Shown: in pieces, positions 16,875 to 25,155 of the stretch
Position numbering within the stretch: the stretch's first letter is position 1
Layout of the letters: each line of letters starts with the position of its first letter
Assembly (NCBI RefSeq): GCF_002737755.1
Contig: NZ_PEGH01000001.1
Location: 62,001-126,000, forward strand
Length of the DNA stretch: 64,000 nt
Direction: 5' to 3'
Source: Caulobacter sp. BP25
GTDB lineage: Bacteria; Pseudomonadota; Alphaproteobacteria; Caulobacterales; Caulobacteraceae
The notes under the pieces: generated by a model
Told to the model about the DNA's origin: nothing
Database searches by the model: none
Seen by the model: the letters and a program-made list of their open reading frames with translations, nothing else
Position numbers and translations under genes: made by a program

Positions 16875-17558
16875 TCAGGAGCGCCGGCCGCTTAGACGCT
16901 GGTTGAGATCGTCGGCGCCCTTGCGAACACCTGCCTTAGCCGCGCTCAGGGCTCCGACACTGGCTTTGATATTCATGGCGTTGGGATATTGTTTGACAAT
17001 CTCCGCGCCGAGCAATTCGCCGCTGGCGGCGTCATGCAACTCAACGGCGTACATGACCCAGCCGGTCAGGGCAGCTTCACGCCCCCGCGCGGCCTGCACG
17101 GCGTTGTAGGAGCCGCCGGCCAGGTCAAAATGCGCTAGCGCGCCGATTACGGCCTTGGTGGTTTTGGCGCCGGTGAGCGTCAGGCTGACGCGGAGAACGC
17201 CTGGGCCAGGCTGTTCGACCTGCTTGTAGTTCTCGCTAAGGCGTGCGGAGAACTGATCGCGCATGTAGGTCGCCAATTCGCGCTTGTCGGCGTCGGAAAT
17301 CTTTTCGAACTGCTGATCGGCGCCGCGATAGATCACGACCGGATCAATCAGAACGCTGTGATAGCGGCTCGTCCAGTCGACAGGTTTGGAGAAGCTGTAG
17401 GGCGCCCTTCCCGACCGGTCGTTCAAGTTCGGGCTCAGTCGCCCCGAGGAGGCCAATTCCTTATAGGGCGCGGGACGGGAAACGGCGCATCCGCCGAGCA
17501 CGGCGCTCGCCAGGGCCAGGCTCATGATCAGACCAGACCGGGACGTCATCTTGGACAT
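16875..17558 (-). CDS. DUF3313-family lipoprotein
   Basis: 227 residues. A signal peptide ends in the lipobox VLGGC with the lipidated cysteine at residue 24. The mature part, with APYSFSKPVDWTSRYHSVLIDPVVIYRGADQQF, resembles DUF3313 lipoproteins, whose function is unknown. The ATG at 17558 is preferred over one five codons upstream since a purine-rich GGAAGAGAG precedes it. It shares orientation with the beta-barrel gene upstream (109 bases apart), so both may reach the outer membrane from one transcript. Confidence 0.82.
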   Translation of the reverse strand: MSKMTSRSGLIMSLALASAVLGGCAVSRPAPYKELASSGRLSPNLNDRSGRAPYSFSKPVDWTSRYHSVLIDPVVIYRGADQQFEKISDADKRELATYMRDQFSARLSENYKQVEQPGPGVLRVSLTLTGAKTTKAVIGALAHFDLAGGSYNAVQAARGREAALTGWVMYAVELHDAASGELLGAEIVKQYPNAMNIKASVGALSAAKAGVRKGADDLNQRLSGRRS

Positions 17559-17667
17559 GAAACTCTCTTCCATTCCGGACTCGTGCGCATTGCGCGCGAG
17601 CGTGGGACGGCCGCCCCCCCGGGGGGAGGTGGGGACGTCGGGGCGGCCGCCGGGAGGAACGCCTGCG

Positions 17668-18360
17668 CTAGAATACGTAGCGCAGGCCACCCGTCGCCGA
17701 GACGCTGCTCAGCTTGGGCTGGAAGTCCCCCCCAACCGCGGCGTTGACGCCGTCGTACTTCAGCCGGCTGACCTGCGAGTAGCGGGCGCCCAACTCAAGG
17801 GTCATTTTTGGGTTCAGGCGGTAGCCGACACCGGCATCGGCGTGCCAAAGCAGCCCCCAGTCCTTGCCGTCGAATCCGGTGGTCAGACCTCGGGCGCCGA
17901 CGCCCGTAAGCCGGGTCTCAACACGCGCGGCGCCCGCGCCGCCGCCGACGTAGGGCACGATCCGATCGGTGACCGGGATATCGAGATAGCCGGAGACGAT
18001 GATGTTCAGGGATCGCGTGCGGCCGTCACCGTTCAAGCCGCTGGAGGCCAGCTTGCCGCTGTTCACGTCGCTGCTGGCGTAGCCGATCGTTTGCTCCACG
18101 CGGAAGCGACCAAAGTCGTAGCCGCCGCCGATCTCACCGGTCAGGCCCGTCTTGTACTTGGCGTCGTTGGGAAAGGCGGCCGAGAGGTTGTCGACGTCGA
18201 TATCCTGCTTGGGGGAAACCACGCCGCCGACCCGGCCCACGGCGTAAAGACCCGTTTCGGCCGGCGCTTGCCCCTGGGTCTGAGCCGCTGCGTTCTGGGC
18301 CGCGGACAATGAGATGACCGTAAGGGAAACCAGCATGAATCCGTGGGTCAGTCGTGTCAT
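17668..18360 (-). CDS. Outer-membrane beta-barrel protein
   Basis: 230 residues with a signal peptide (LVSLTVISLSAAQNAAAQ) and repeated alternating strands ending in GGLRYVF, the C-terminal phenylalanine recognised by the BAM complex. Blocks such as GLYAVGRVGGV, IVPYVGGGAGAARVET and GYRLNPKMTLELGARYS are typical of small porin-like/OmpA-type barrels. It is divergent from the response-regulator gene; a control by that two-component system is plausible. Confidence 0.85.
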   Translation of the reverse strand: MTRLTHGFMLVSLTVISLSAAQNAAAQTQGQAPAETGLYAVGRVGGVVSPKQDIDVDNLSAAFPNDAKYKTGLTGEIGGGYDFGRFRVEQTIGYASSDVNSGKLASSGLNGDGRTRSLNIIVSGYLDIPVTDRIVPYVGGGAGAARVETRLTGVGARGLTTGFDGKDWGLLWHADAGVGYRLNPKMTLELGARYSQVSRLKYDGVNAAVGGDFQPKLSSVSATGGLRYVF

Positions 18361-18526
18361 GTTGCAAAACCTTCGCTGCTCGACGACCTCCAAGCGGTCG
18401 ACGTTGAGACGGAAGGTGCGGGAGGAAGATGGAGCCCCGAGGGGGGCTTGATGGAGGAGCGATTGAGACGCGCCTCCATGATCTCTCCATGAAATGCGTC
18501 CAAGACAGACGGTCGGAGGACCACCG

Positions 18527-19216
18527 ATGGGTAATCGTATCCTGATCGTCGAGGATGAGCGCGAGATCGCCGACCTGCTGGCCGCCTACATGGAACGCGG
18601 CGGGTTCGAGGTGACGCGCGCGACCACGGTGCAGGACGCAATACGCCAACATGCACAGACCTGTCCCGACCTGGTTCTACTCGATATCGGATTGCCAGGC
18701 GGAGACGGCGTGCAAGTGCTCACCACGATCCGGCGCCGCTTCGACACCCCCGTGATCATGGTCACCGCGCACGATGATGAAGTCACCAAGCTCTCGTCGC
18801 TTCGGGTCGGCGCCGACGACTATGTCGTTAAGCCCTTCAACCCATCCGAGGTCGTCGAGCGCGCGCGCGCCGTTCTTCGCCGCGCTCAGGGCGCGACGCA
18901 CCGACGAGTCCTGAGCGTCGGCAAACTCGTGATCGAACTGGACGCGAAGATCGCCTTTTGCCTGGACGCGCTAGGACGCAAGGACCGGCTGCCGCTTACG
19001 CCGACGGAGTTTGAAATCCTGGCCCACATGGCGCGCCAGCCGCGGCGAGCCTTTTCCCGCGCCGAGTTGCTGGAAGCCGCCGCTCCCGATAGCGAAGCAT
19101 ACGATAGGGTCGTAGATAGCCATCTGTCGAAGCTTCGTCAGAAGCTGACCGGCGCAGGCTGCGGGGCGATGATCGAACCGGTCCGTGGCGTGGGATATCG
19201 ACTATGGCCCCAGTAA
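18527..19216 (+). CDS. OmpR-family response regulator (BaeR/AdeR-like)
   Basis: 229 residues. Receiver domain with acidic pair D10/E11, phospho-acceptor D53 (LLDIGLPGGDG) and K102 in YVVKPFNPSEVV; then a winged-helix OmpR domain (LPLTPTEFEILAHMARQPRRAFSRAELLE, ending in GVGYRLWPQ). The receiver is close in pattern to BaeR and AdeR, which control efflux and envelope stress genes. GGAGGA lies six bases before the ATG. The upstream gap to the beta-barrel gene contains ATGGAGG (18451-18457) and its complement CCTCCAT (18473-18479), a possible binding site. Confidence 0.92.
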   Translation: MGNRILIVEDEREIADLLAAYMERGGFEVTRATTVQDAIRQHAQTCPDLVLLDIGLPGGDGVQVLTTIRRRFDTPVIMVTAHDDEVTKLSSLRVGADDYVVKPFNPSEVVERARAVLRRAQGATHRRVLSVGKLVIELDAKIAFCLDALGRKDRLPLTPTEFEILAHMARQPRRAFSRAELLEAAAPDSEAYDRVVDSHLSKLRQKLTGAGCGAMIEPVRGVGYRLWPQ

Positions 19217-20394
19217 GAGACCGCATCGTCACGCGCCTGCTGCTGCTGGCGGGCCTGACCGCGCTGATCACGGTGGGGGTAGGACTAGCGGCCTACTATG
19301 CTTCCACCTACTATCAGCTCTACGACGCCAGCCACCGCATGCCGCCCAAGGTACGCGCCGAGCTGCAAAGCTTGATCGACGCCAACCAGCGCGGCAGCGA
19401 TCGTTATTTCGAACTCTATGATCGTTACGGCGGCGCGCCCGACCTCAGCAATCTTGGGTTTATCAGCATGATCGCTCTGGTCTCGACCGCGACCGGTGGC
19501 TGTGTGGCCGTCGTGCTGGCCCGCCGGATCAGCCGCCCCATCGCCGAAGTCGCCCAAGCGGCCGTACGGGTCTCGGCCGGCGAACGGATGGTGCGGGTCC
19601 GTCACCACGGAGCCTCGGGCGAGATCGCCGATCTGGTCGACAGTTTCAACCGCATGACCGCGGAGATCGAATTCTACGAGCGCGAACGGACGATCATGAC
19701 CGCTGGCATCGCCCACGAACTACGTACGCCGTTGACGATCCTCAAGGGACGGCTGCACGGGCTGGCCGACGGCGTTATCGCCCCCGTCACTGGTGAGGCT
19801 GATCGGCTGCTGCGGCAAGTCGAGCAACTGTCGCGGTTGGTCGAGGACCTCAAGACACTCGCTCATGCCGACGCCGGCGAGCTCGACTTAGACCTGCGTC
19901 CTGTGCGCGTCGATGAGGTGCTCCGGGCCGCAGTCGCGGACCTTAGGAGCGAAGCTGAGCGACGGGAGGTCCATTTCATCGAACTTTATGAATCCTCGAC
20001 GGCGGTCTGCGACCCGATCCGTATGACCCAGGTGTTCACAAACCTGCTGACCAACGCCATCAAACACTCTCCCATCGGAGGCGCAGTGACGGTCGCAACC
20101 GCACTCCAGCAGGACCTCGTCCAGGTTCTTGTGATCGACGAGGGTGATGGTTTCGATCAAGCCGAGGTTGATAAGCTCTTCATGCCGTTCTGGCGCGGAG
20201 CTGCGGATCGGCAACACGGACGTCCTGGGAGCGGCCTTGGCTTGGCGCTGGCCGCGAAGCTCGCAGAGGCTCATGACGGGGCGATCATCGCTAGAAACCG
20301 GGACGATCGTCCGGGCGCAAGCTTCGGCGTCCTGCTACCGACCTCAAGGGCCAGTCGCCACGGGTGGGGGCGACGCGGTCCGCGAATACGGTAG
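19204..20394 (+). CDS. Sensor histidine kinase (BaeS/AdeS-like)
   Basis: 396 residues. Two membrane segments (about 10-33 and 85-107) enclose a short periplasmic loop of about 50 residues, followed by HAMP (RRISRPIAEVAQAAVRVSAGE), the H-box with H171 in GIAHELRTPLTILKGRL, and an ATPase domain (N box TNLLTNAIKHSP, G1 DEGDGF, G2 GSGLGLALAAKLAEAHDG). The start overlaps the regulator's stop by 13 bases, so kinase and regulator are coupled. The short sensor loop suggests detection in or near the membrane, as in BaeS. Confidence 0.92.
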   Translation: MAPVRDRIVTRLLLLAGLTALITVGVGLAAYYASTYYQLYDASHRMPPKVRAELQSLIDANQRGSDRYFELYDRYGGAPDLSNLGFISMIALVSTATGGCVAVVLARRISRPIAEVAQAAVRVSAGERMVRVRHHGASGEIADLVDSFNRMTAEIEFYERERTIMTAGIAHELRTPLTILKGRLHGLADGVIAPVTGEADRLLRQVEQLSRLVEDLKTLAHADAGELDLDLRPVRVDEVLRAAVADLRSEAERREVHFIELYESSTAVCDPIRMTQVFTNLLTNAIKHSPIGGAVTVATALQQDLVQVLVIDEGDGFDQAEVDKLFMPFWRGAADRQHGRPGSGLGLALAAKLAEAHDGAIIARNRDDRPGASFGVLLPTSRASRHGWGRRGPRIR

Positions 20395-20537
20395 TGGAAG
20401 AACCTGGCTGCCAGCGGACGGTCGGAATCTTGGGCTAAGATCAGCGGGCGACGTTGGCGGCTGCGTGCCCCACGAGCTGCCGCGAGACGAAGATGACTAG
20501 GGCCGGCCGCCTGTTCGGCTCCGGCCCCGCCACCACC

Positions 20538-23048
20538 TTAGAAGGCCACTCGAACCGACGCCGCAACTGTTCGCGGATCTATGACGCGCGCGGTCGTTAT
20601 ATTGTTGGCCGGAACGACGGTGTCATTGACCTCGACGAGGCCGAGCGTATTGAACATGTTGTTGACGTTCAAGCTCAGCAACAGCCGATCTTTCGGCCGA
20701 TACTGCACGAAGCCATTCACCACGGTATAGCCTGGCATTTTCAAACCGCTATTGTCGCCCGCGAAGCTGTCCGTCGTGCCCTGGATATTGGCGCCGACGG
20801 TGAAGCGTTCGGTCTGGATCTGTGGCGTCACCTGGAAGATCAGGTCCGCTTGGTGCTTTGGCGAATTGCCGACGGTGGCGGGGTTCAACGCGTCCCGAGT
20901 GATCTCGGCCTTGGTGTAGGTCGCACCGCCAGTCACTGAGAAGATGCCACGGCGGTAGGCGGCTTCCAACTCCAGGCCATAGGCCCGGTAGGACCTGTCC
21001 AGGTTGATGTTGTGTTCGCTGGTTTTGGCCCAGAAGCCGGTCGTATAGATCTCGATGTTTTCGCTGCGGTACTTAAAGCCGCCTTCGGCTTGCTGGACAG
21101 GATCATAGGCGGCGTCCTTGACAAGCAGGCGGCCGCTGGTCGGCGAAACATAGTTCGCGAACAGGATCCGATCCGCGTTCGCACGCCCCCCTTTTGAATA
21201 GCGGGCGAACATCGAATAGTTCTGCGACATACGATAGTTGGCGCTGAGCGAGTAGGACAGATAGTTGTAGCTGTAGTCGACAACGGCCGGTTGGCTGTAG
21301 GGGATGATGCTGACCTTGGTTTCGGGAAGCGAAATTGTCCCGTTGCCATTAACATCAAAGCTGCTGAACCTGGTGCGGCCTGGCAAGGTCGTACCCGCGA
21401 GGGAGCCCTTGGCCGTGCCGGAGTCACGGCGCACGCTGGCGCCCAGTGAGACCTTGCCAACGGTGTAATTCAGCGAGCCATACGGCGCGTTGACCCTGTA
21501 GTTCAGGTCGTAGCGGTCGTTGCGCGTACCGCCTATGAAGACGCCTGAATAGCCAAGAACGCCGTTCTCGGTGAGCGAGACCGGTCCGGCCGAAATGTTG
21601 ATCAGGCTAGCTTCGCCGCCCCCCTTCACATCCGTGACCATGGTGAGATAGCGCCACGTCGTGTCGATGTCCTGAGACGAGTTGTAGAGGCCGGCGGTGA
21701 AGGTCAGGTCGCCAGCGCCCAGCTTCCACTCCTTGCTGGCGCGCAAATCGTTCGTGACGTTATTGAGACTGTTGAGGTCCGTGTCCTGCAGGGTCATCAC
21801 CGCCAGGAGCCCATTGCCGTTCAACGACGCGGGGTTGGCGATGGTCTGGCCGGCGTTGGGACCGCTGGCGTAGCTGATGCTGGTGGCCTGCATCATGCCC
21901 ATGATGGACGACGCCGAATTGATCAAGGCTGGCAGGCCCGGGATCGTGTTTGGCGTGTAGTAAGGCTGCACCACGTGACCGGACTGATCGGCGTATCGGA
22001 ACGCCTCGTTGATCGTCCAGCCGTCGACCTCGAACTTGCCTGAAACGCCGAAAGACTTGGCCTTGGCATGCACGCCGTCATTGAACGAGTTGCGAACCGG
22101 CTGGTTGTTGCCGTCCAACTTCAGGAAGCTGCCGAAATAGCGCGACTGGACTGCGTCGGTCTTGATGTCGAAAGCCGGCAGGCTTTCGTAGCTCGGATCG
22201 CTGTTGGAGCCCGTAACCTTGACCGGCATGTAGTGGCTGGGCGTGCCCTTGTCATCCAACAGCTTGCCGTAGAAGCGGATGTAGCCGCCGGCGAAATCCT
22301 TGGTGACGTTGAATTTTATCTGGCCGCCCTTGAAGCCGTCGATACCCGTTTGGCGCGGGCCTTCCCCCTGGCGATAGAAGCCGCCGACGTGGAAGCGCAA
22401 CCCTTCGCCGATGGGCGAGCCATAGTCGAAATCGATCCGCTTCATGTTGAAGTCGACACCTGTCGACGCCTGGATTGCGCCACCTGCGGTCTCGCCGGTT
22501 TTGTCAATCAGGTTGACAATGCCGCCCGGCGAGTTCGAGGCGAAAGTGGAGGCTGAACCACCGCGGATCACCTGCAGGCCCTGCAGATTGAGGTCAGCCC
22601 GCAGGAACTGCTCGGCCGTGCCGTAGGCGATGTCGCCGAATTCTAGCGTCGGCAAGCCGTTTTCCTGGATTTGCAGGAACTTGGAACCACCGAGCGCGAT
22701 GGGCAAGCCGCGCACCGAAATATTGGCCGAGGAGTCGCCGCCCGCGCTCTCGGAGCGCATGCCCGGAATGGCGCGGAAAATCTCCGCGACCGAGCGGGCA
22801 CCCAGCTTCTCGATGTCTGTCTCGGAGAAGACGCTAGTCGACGTGGCGCTATCGAGGCGACCGCGCGCGCGGGCGACGCCGGTCGTCATCAACGCGGCGG
22901 CCGGCTTATTCGCCGCGTCGCCATCCCTTTCAGCGCTAGCGCCTTGGGCGCCGATCTCGACAGCCACGACTGTCTCGGCCGCCTGCCCTCCTGTAGGCAT
23001 AGTAAGCAGAAGCGGCGCGATCGCCGCAGTAAAATATAGGTTTCTCAT
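20538..23048 (-). CDS. TonB-dependent receptor
   Basis: 836 residues from ATG 23048, which has GGGGAGG just upstream; a longer frame to 23261 lacks a signal peptide at its start. The signal peptide is MRNLYFTAAIAPLLLTMPTGGQA. The plug domain (ATSTSVFSETDIEKLGARSVAEIFRAIPG, VRGLPIALGGSKFLQIQENGLPTLEF, VIRGGSASTFASNSPGGIVNLIDKTG) is followed by a 22-strand-type barrel ending in VRVAF. It imports an unknown substrate across the outer membrane using TonB/ExbBD energy. It is strongly similar in sequence to the frameshifted receptor at 13522-16037, and the duplicates flank a two-component system. Confidence 0.94.
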   Translation of the reverse strand: MRNLYFTAAIAPLLLTMPTGGQAAETVVAVEIGAQGASAERDGDAANKPAAALMTTGVARARGRLDSATSTSVFSETDIEKLGARSVAEIFRAIPGMRSESAGGDSSANISVRGLPIALGGSKFLQIQENGLPTLEFGDIAYGTAEQFLRADLNLQGLQVIRGGSASTFASNSPGGIVNLIDKTGETAGGAIQASTGVDFNMKRIDFDYGSPIGEGLRFHVGGFYRQGEGPRQTGIDGFKGGQIKFNVTKDFAGGYIRFYGKLLDDKGTPSHYMPVKVTGSNSDPSYESLPAFDIKTDAVQSRYFGSFLKLDGNNQPVRNSFNDGVHAKAKSFGVSGKFEVDGWTINEAFRYADQSGHVVQPYYTPNTIPGLPALINSASSIMGMMQATSISYASGPNAGQTIANPASLNGNGLLAVMTLQDTDLNSLNNVTNDLRASKEWKLGAGDLTFTAGLYNSSQDIDTTWRYLTMVTDVKGGGEASLINISAGPVSLTENGVLGYSGVFIGGTRNDRYDLNYRVNAPYGSLNYTVGKVSLGASVRRDSGTAKGSLAGTTLPGRTRFSSFDVNGNGTISLPETKVSIIPYSQPAVVDYSYNYLSYSLSANYRMSQNYSMFARYSKGGRANADRILFANYVSPTSGRLLVKDAAYDPVQQAEGGFKYRSENIEIYTTGFWAKTSEHNINLDRSYRAYGLELEAAYRRGIFSVTGGATYTKAEITRDALNPATVGNSPKHQADLIFQVTPQIQTERFTVGANIQGTTDSFAGDNSGLKMPGYTVVNGFVQYRPKDRLLLSLNVNNMFNTLGLVEVNDTVVPANNITTARVIDPRTVAASVRVAF

Positions 23049-23141
23049 GTTGCCTCCCCATTCGTTCCCATTACTCGCGACCTTCAAAAATTCAGTCGTG
23101 ATGGTGGAGGGGATGTTACCGCATTGCGGATTCATTCCGGT

Positions 23142-23164
23142 TGCGACATATCGCCATGCGACAT
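23142..23164. promoter_or_regulatory. Paired TGCGACAT motif upstream of second TonB receptor
   Basis: TGCGACAT at 23142-23149 and 23157-23164, fifteen bases apart and about 95-115 bases before the receptor start. These are the complement of the ATGTCGCA pair upstream of the first receptor. Confidence 0.4.
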
Positions 23165-23422
23165 TCGATCCATAAATTTGAGAAGCATTTACTTGAATCT
23201 CAAGTCCATAGCGCTGGGATATTGAAGTTAATCTATCCGGCAATCCGTTGGTGGTACACATCCAGCGCGCTGGTGTTGTAGACCTACATGCGCAAGGCGA
23301 TGTTGAACGTCTTGCCGCGCGATAGAGCGTAGAGGTGGAAAATCGCTAGTCCATCCTACCACTTTCGAGCGCCCGAGACTCCGCTGCGCATGGCCGACAT
23401 CAGGCGGCGCGGGCCCTGAACA

Positions 23423-23851
23423 TTGAATCGTTGGCGCCTTCGGCCGCTTTCGACCGAGGCAGTGAACCCCGCAGCTGGCCGGCTGCGAAACCTGAACATC
23501 TGCGCCGGCCAAGGGCCAGTCGTCCCTGGCGTGAGCAGCGCAGTCCTCGGCTATCTGTCTGGGCGCAACCTCGATCGCGCCGTCATCGGCGAACTACTTA
23601 GCCCGGCATGGATCCAGAACCATCTGAACGTCGTGATCTCGGGCTCCACGGGCACAGGCAAAACATGGCTCAGCTGCACTCTCGGGATGCAGGCCGTCCA
23701 GAACGGCTTTTCTGTGAATTACCATCGACTAGGCCCGCTTCTGGAAGAGTTGCAGATTGCCCATGACGACGGCTCGATCGTCCGGATGCGCAATGCTCTG
23801 TCCAAGGCGCCGCTGCTCATCTTGGATGATTTTGGCGCTACGATGCGGTGA
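23423..23851 (+). pseudogene. IstB-like ATPase remnant (IS21 family helper)
   Basis: The frame encodes GRNLDRAVIGELLSPAWIQNHLN, Walker A GSTGTGKT and Walker B LLILDDFG, the central AAA+ part of IstB, the helper ATPase of IS21 transposons. IstB is about 250 residues; here it stops right after Walker B, and the N-terminal part is not recognisable. The partner IstA is absent. Downstream to 24084, a short frame reading ADWSHVHGGLQ faintly recalls an IstA segment but is too short to call. Confidence 0.7.
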
Positions 23852-24084
23852 GTCTTTGCGGCAAGCCGCTGTCCGTCAGCAAACCTAAAACAACCGGCTG
23901 GGCGGTGCTGCCGCCCAGCCACTCATGTTGCCGCCGAGCATCTAGCCCTGAGGCCTCTGCAGCTACTTTGACGCCCAACAGAGCTATCTCCTGCGCCGAG
24001 ACGACTCATTTTCAATGGCCGATTGGAGTCATGTTCATGGCGGCCTGCAGCCAAGCCAAGATGTGAAGCGACCAAGATGGAAGC

Positions 24085-24267
24085 TTAACGCTTCCAGGGC
24101 GGCGTCCTGGTCAACAAACGTTTGAGCTTTGGACCTGGCTCCGGCGGGCTATCTAGCGCTTGCGCGAAAGCGTCAAAGTGCTCCGAGGCAAGTCGAAACA
24201 CCCGTTGGTCGAGGAAGGCATCGGCCGCCCCCATCCAGGCCTCGTCTTCGTCATGCTTTGTAACCAT
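24085..24267 (-). pseudogene. DUF1778 (TacA-like) antitoxin, C-terminal part only
   Basis: A 60-codon frame containing FLDQRVFRLASEHFDAFAQALDSPP and ending with LLTRTPPWKR. This matches the C-terminal, toxin-binding half of DUF1778 antitoxins, which pair with GNAT acetyltransferase toxins. The N-terminal ribbon-helix-helix DNA-binding part is missing, and no GNAT toxin gene follows, so it is probably a relic. A longer reading to 24408 adds unrelated sequence. Confidence 0.55.
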
Positions 24268-24317
24268 GGGTCGAAACCTCACCCCTGTTGAAAAGCCTAA
24301 GGCGGCAGTTGCCCGGC

Positions 24318-24521
24318 CTACGCACGGCTCACGAAAACAAGAACCGCCAACGCGATTGTCGTCATCGCGACAGCGCCGAAGCAGAGGCGCCAGATGGGGC
24401 CCTTCCACGCAATCATCCGATCCGTTGAAGCCTCCAGAGCGGCGATCATCCGGTCGCCCGGGAGTTCCGAGCGGGTGGCCATGTTAGGATTGGATCGCGA
24501 GTCCATCATGTCATGCTCCAT
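24318..24521 (-). CDS. Small single-pass membrane protein
   Basis: 67 residues from ATG 24521. The C-terminal third is one hydrophobic segment (LCFGAVAMTTIALAVLVFVS) followed by RA. The start lies two bases after the stop of the upstream gene (TGA-GC-ATG), so it is translationally coupled to the PD-(D/E)XK-like protein. Function unknown. Similar small tail-anchored proteins accompany relaxase genes on mobilisable elements. Confidence 0.55.
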   Translation of the reverse strand: MEHDMMDSRSNPNMATRSELPGDRMIAALEASTDRMIAWKGPIWRLCFGAVAMTTIALAVLVFVSRA

Positions 24522-24523
24522 GC

Positions 24524-25084
24524 TCACATCACCATGCCAGGCCGACCGCCGCGCGCGCTGTGATCGGCATATCCAGGATAGAGCGCCTCCGGCCACTTGC
24601 CAGCGCTAAGGCGCTCGGCCTTCCGCGGCCCTGGCAAGCCGATGTGCTCGGGGTCGATCCGCAGGATATTCAGCTTGCGCAGGCCCGGATCGACCGGATC
24701 GGCGGGGATGAACCTGTTGCCGTAGTAGATCCAGAGCCGCAGCCGGTCGTCGGGCACCCGCGCCAGCTTCACGATCGACTCCTCCCTCCAGCAGCTGTCG
24801 ATCTCGAAGACGATGGTCTTCCGCGCCTCAGGCGCGAACCAGACCACGTCGAACCGACCCTGGTAGATCATGGCGCGGTGCCCCGTGCACACCTCGATCC
24901 TGGCCTCGTAGCCAAGGTCACGCCCCAGCTGGGTCACCCGCCTCTGCACCAGGTCGTGGCGTTGCTGCTTGGACAGGTCAGCCGGCATCGGCTGGGTGAT
25001 GGTCTTCTGGATCGTTTCGATCAGATCGACCGGCAGACGCCAGTCGGCGTCGGGTGCAGGCCAGAGGGTTGGAGGAACTTTCAT
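24524..25084 (-). CDS. Uncharacterised protein with PD-(D/E)XK nuclease-like pattern
   Basis: 186 residues, soluble. The centre has YQGRFDVVWFAPEARKTIVFEIDSCWREESIVKLAR: a strand with Asp, then a second strand with Glu-Ile-Asp and a following helix. This D ... ExD layout recalls the PD-(D/E)XK nuclease fold, although the expected lysine is replaced by Asp. The C-terminal part (LPGPRKAERLSAGKWPEALYPG) is unfamiliar. It lies 71 bases downstream of the traA relaxase gene on the same strand and is coupled to a small membrane protein gene, so it may belong to the mobile element. The nuclease reading is inference from pattern only. Confidence 0.6.
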   Translation of the reverse strand: MKVPPTLWPAPDADWRLPVDLIETIQKTITQPMPADLSKQQRHDLVQRRVTQLGRDLGYEARIEVCTGHRAMIYQGRFDVVWFAPEARKTIVFEIDSCWREESIVKLARVPDDRLRLWIYYGNRFIPADPVDPGLRKLNILRIDPEHIGLPGPRKAERLSAGKWPEALYPGYADHSARGGRPGMVM

Positions 25085-25155
25085 CCGAGGGTCCTTTGAA
25101 AAGCGCGATTGCGCTCTCCCCCTCCCTCACCTTCTCCCTTTCCAAGAGACGCTCG

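Noticed and set aside
23852-24084. Possible IstA fragment (ADWSHVHGGLQ)
   Set aside because: Only about ten residues resemble IstA and there is no catalytic motif; not enough to annotate.
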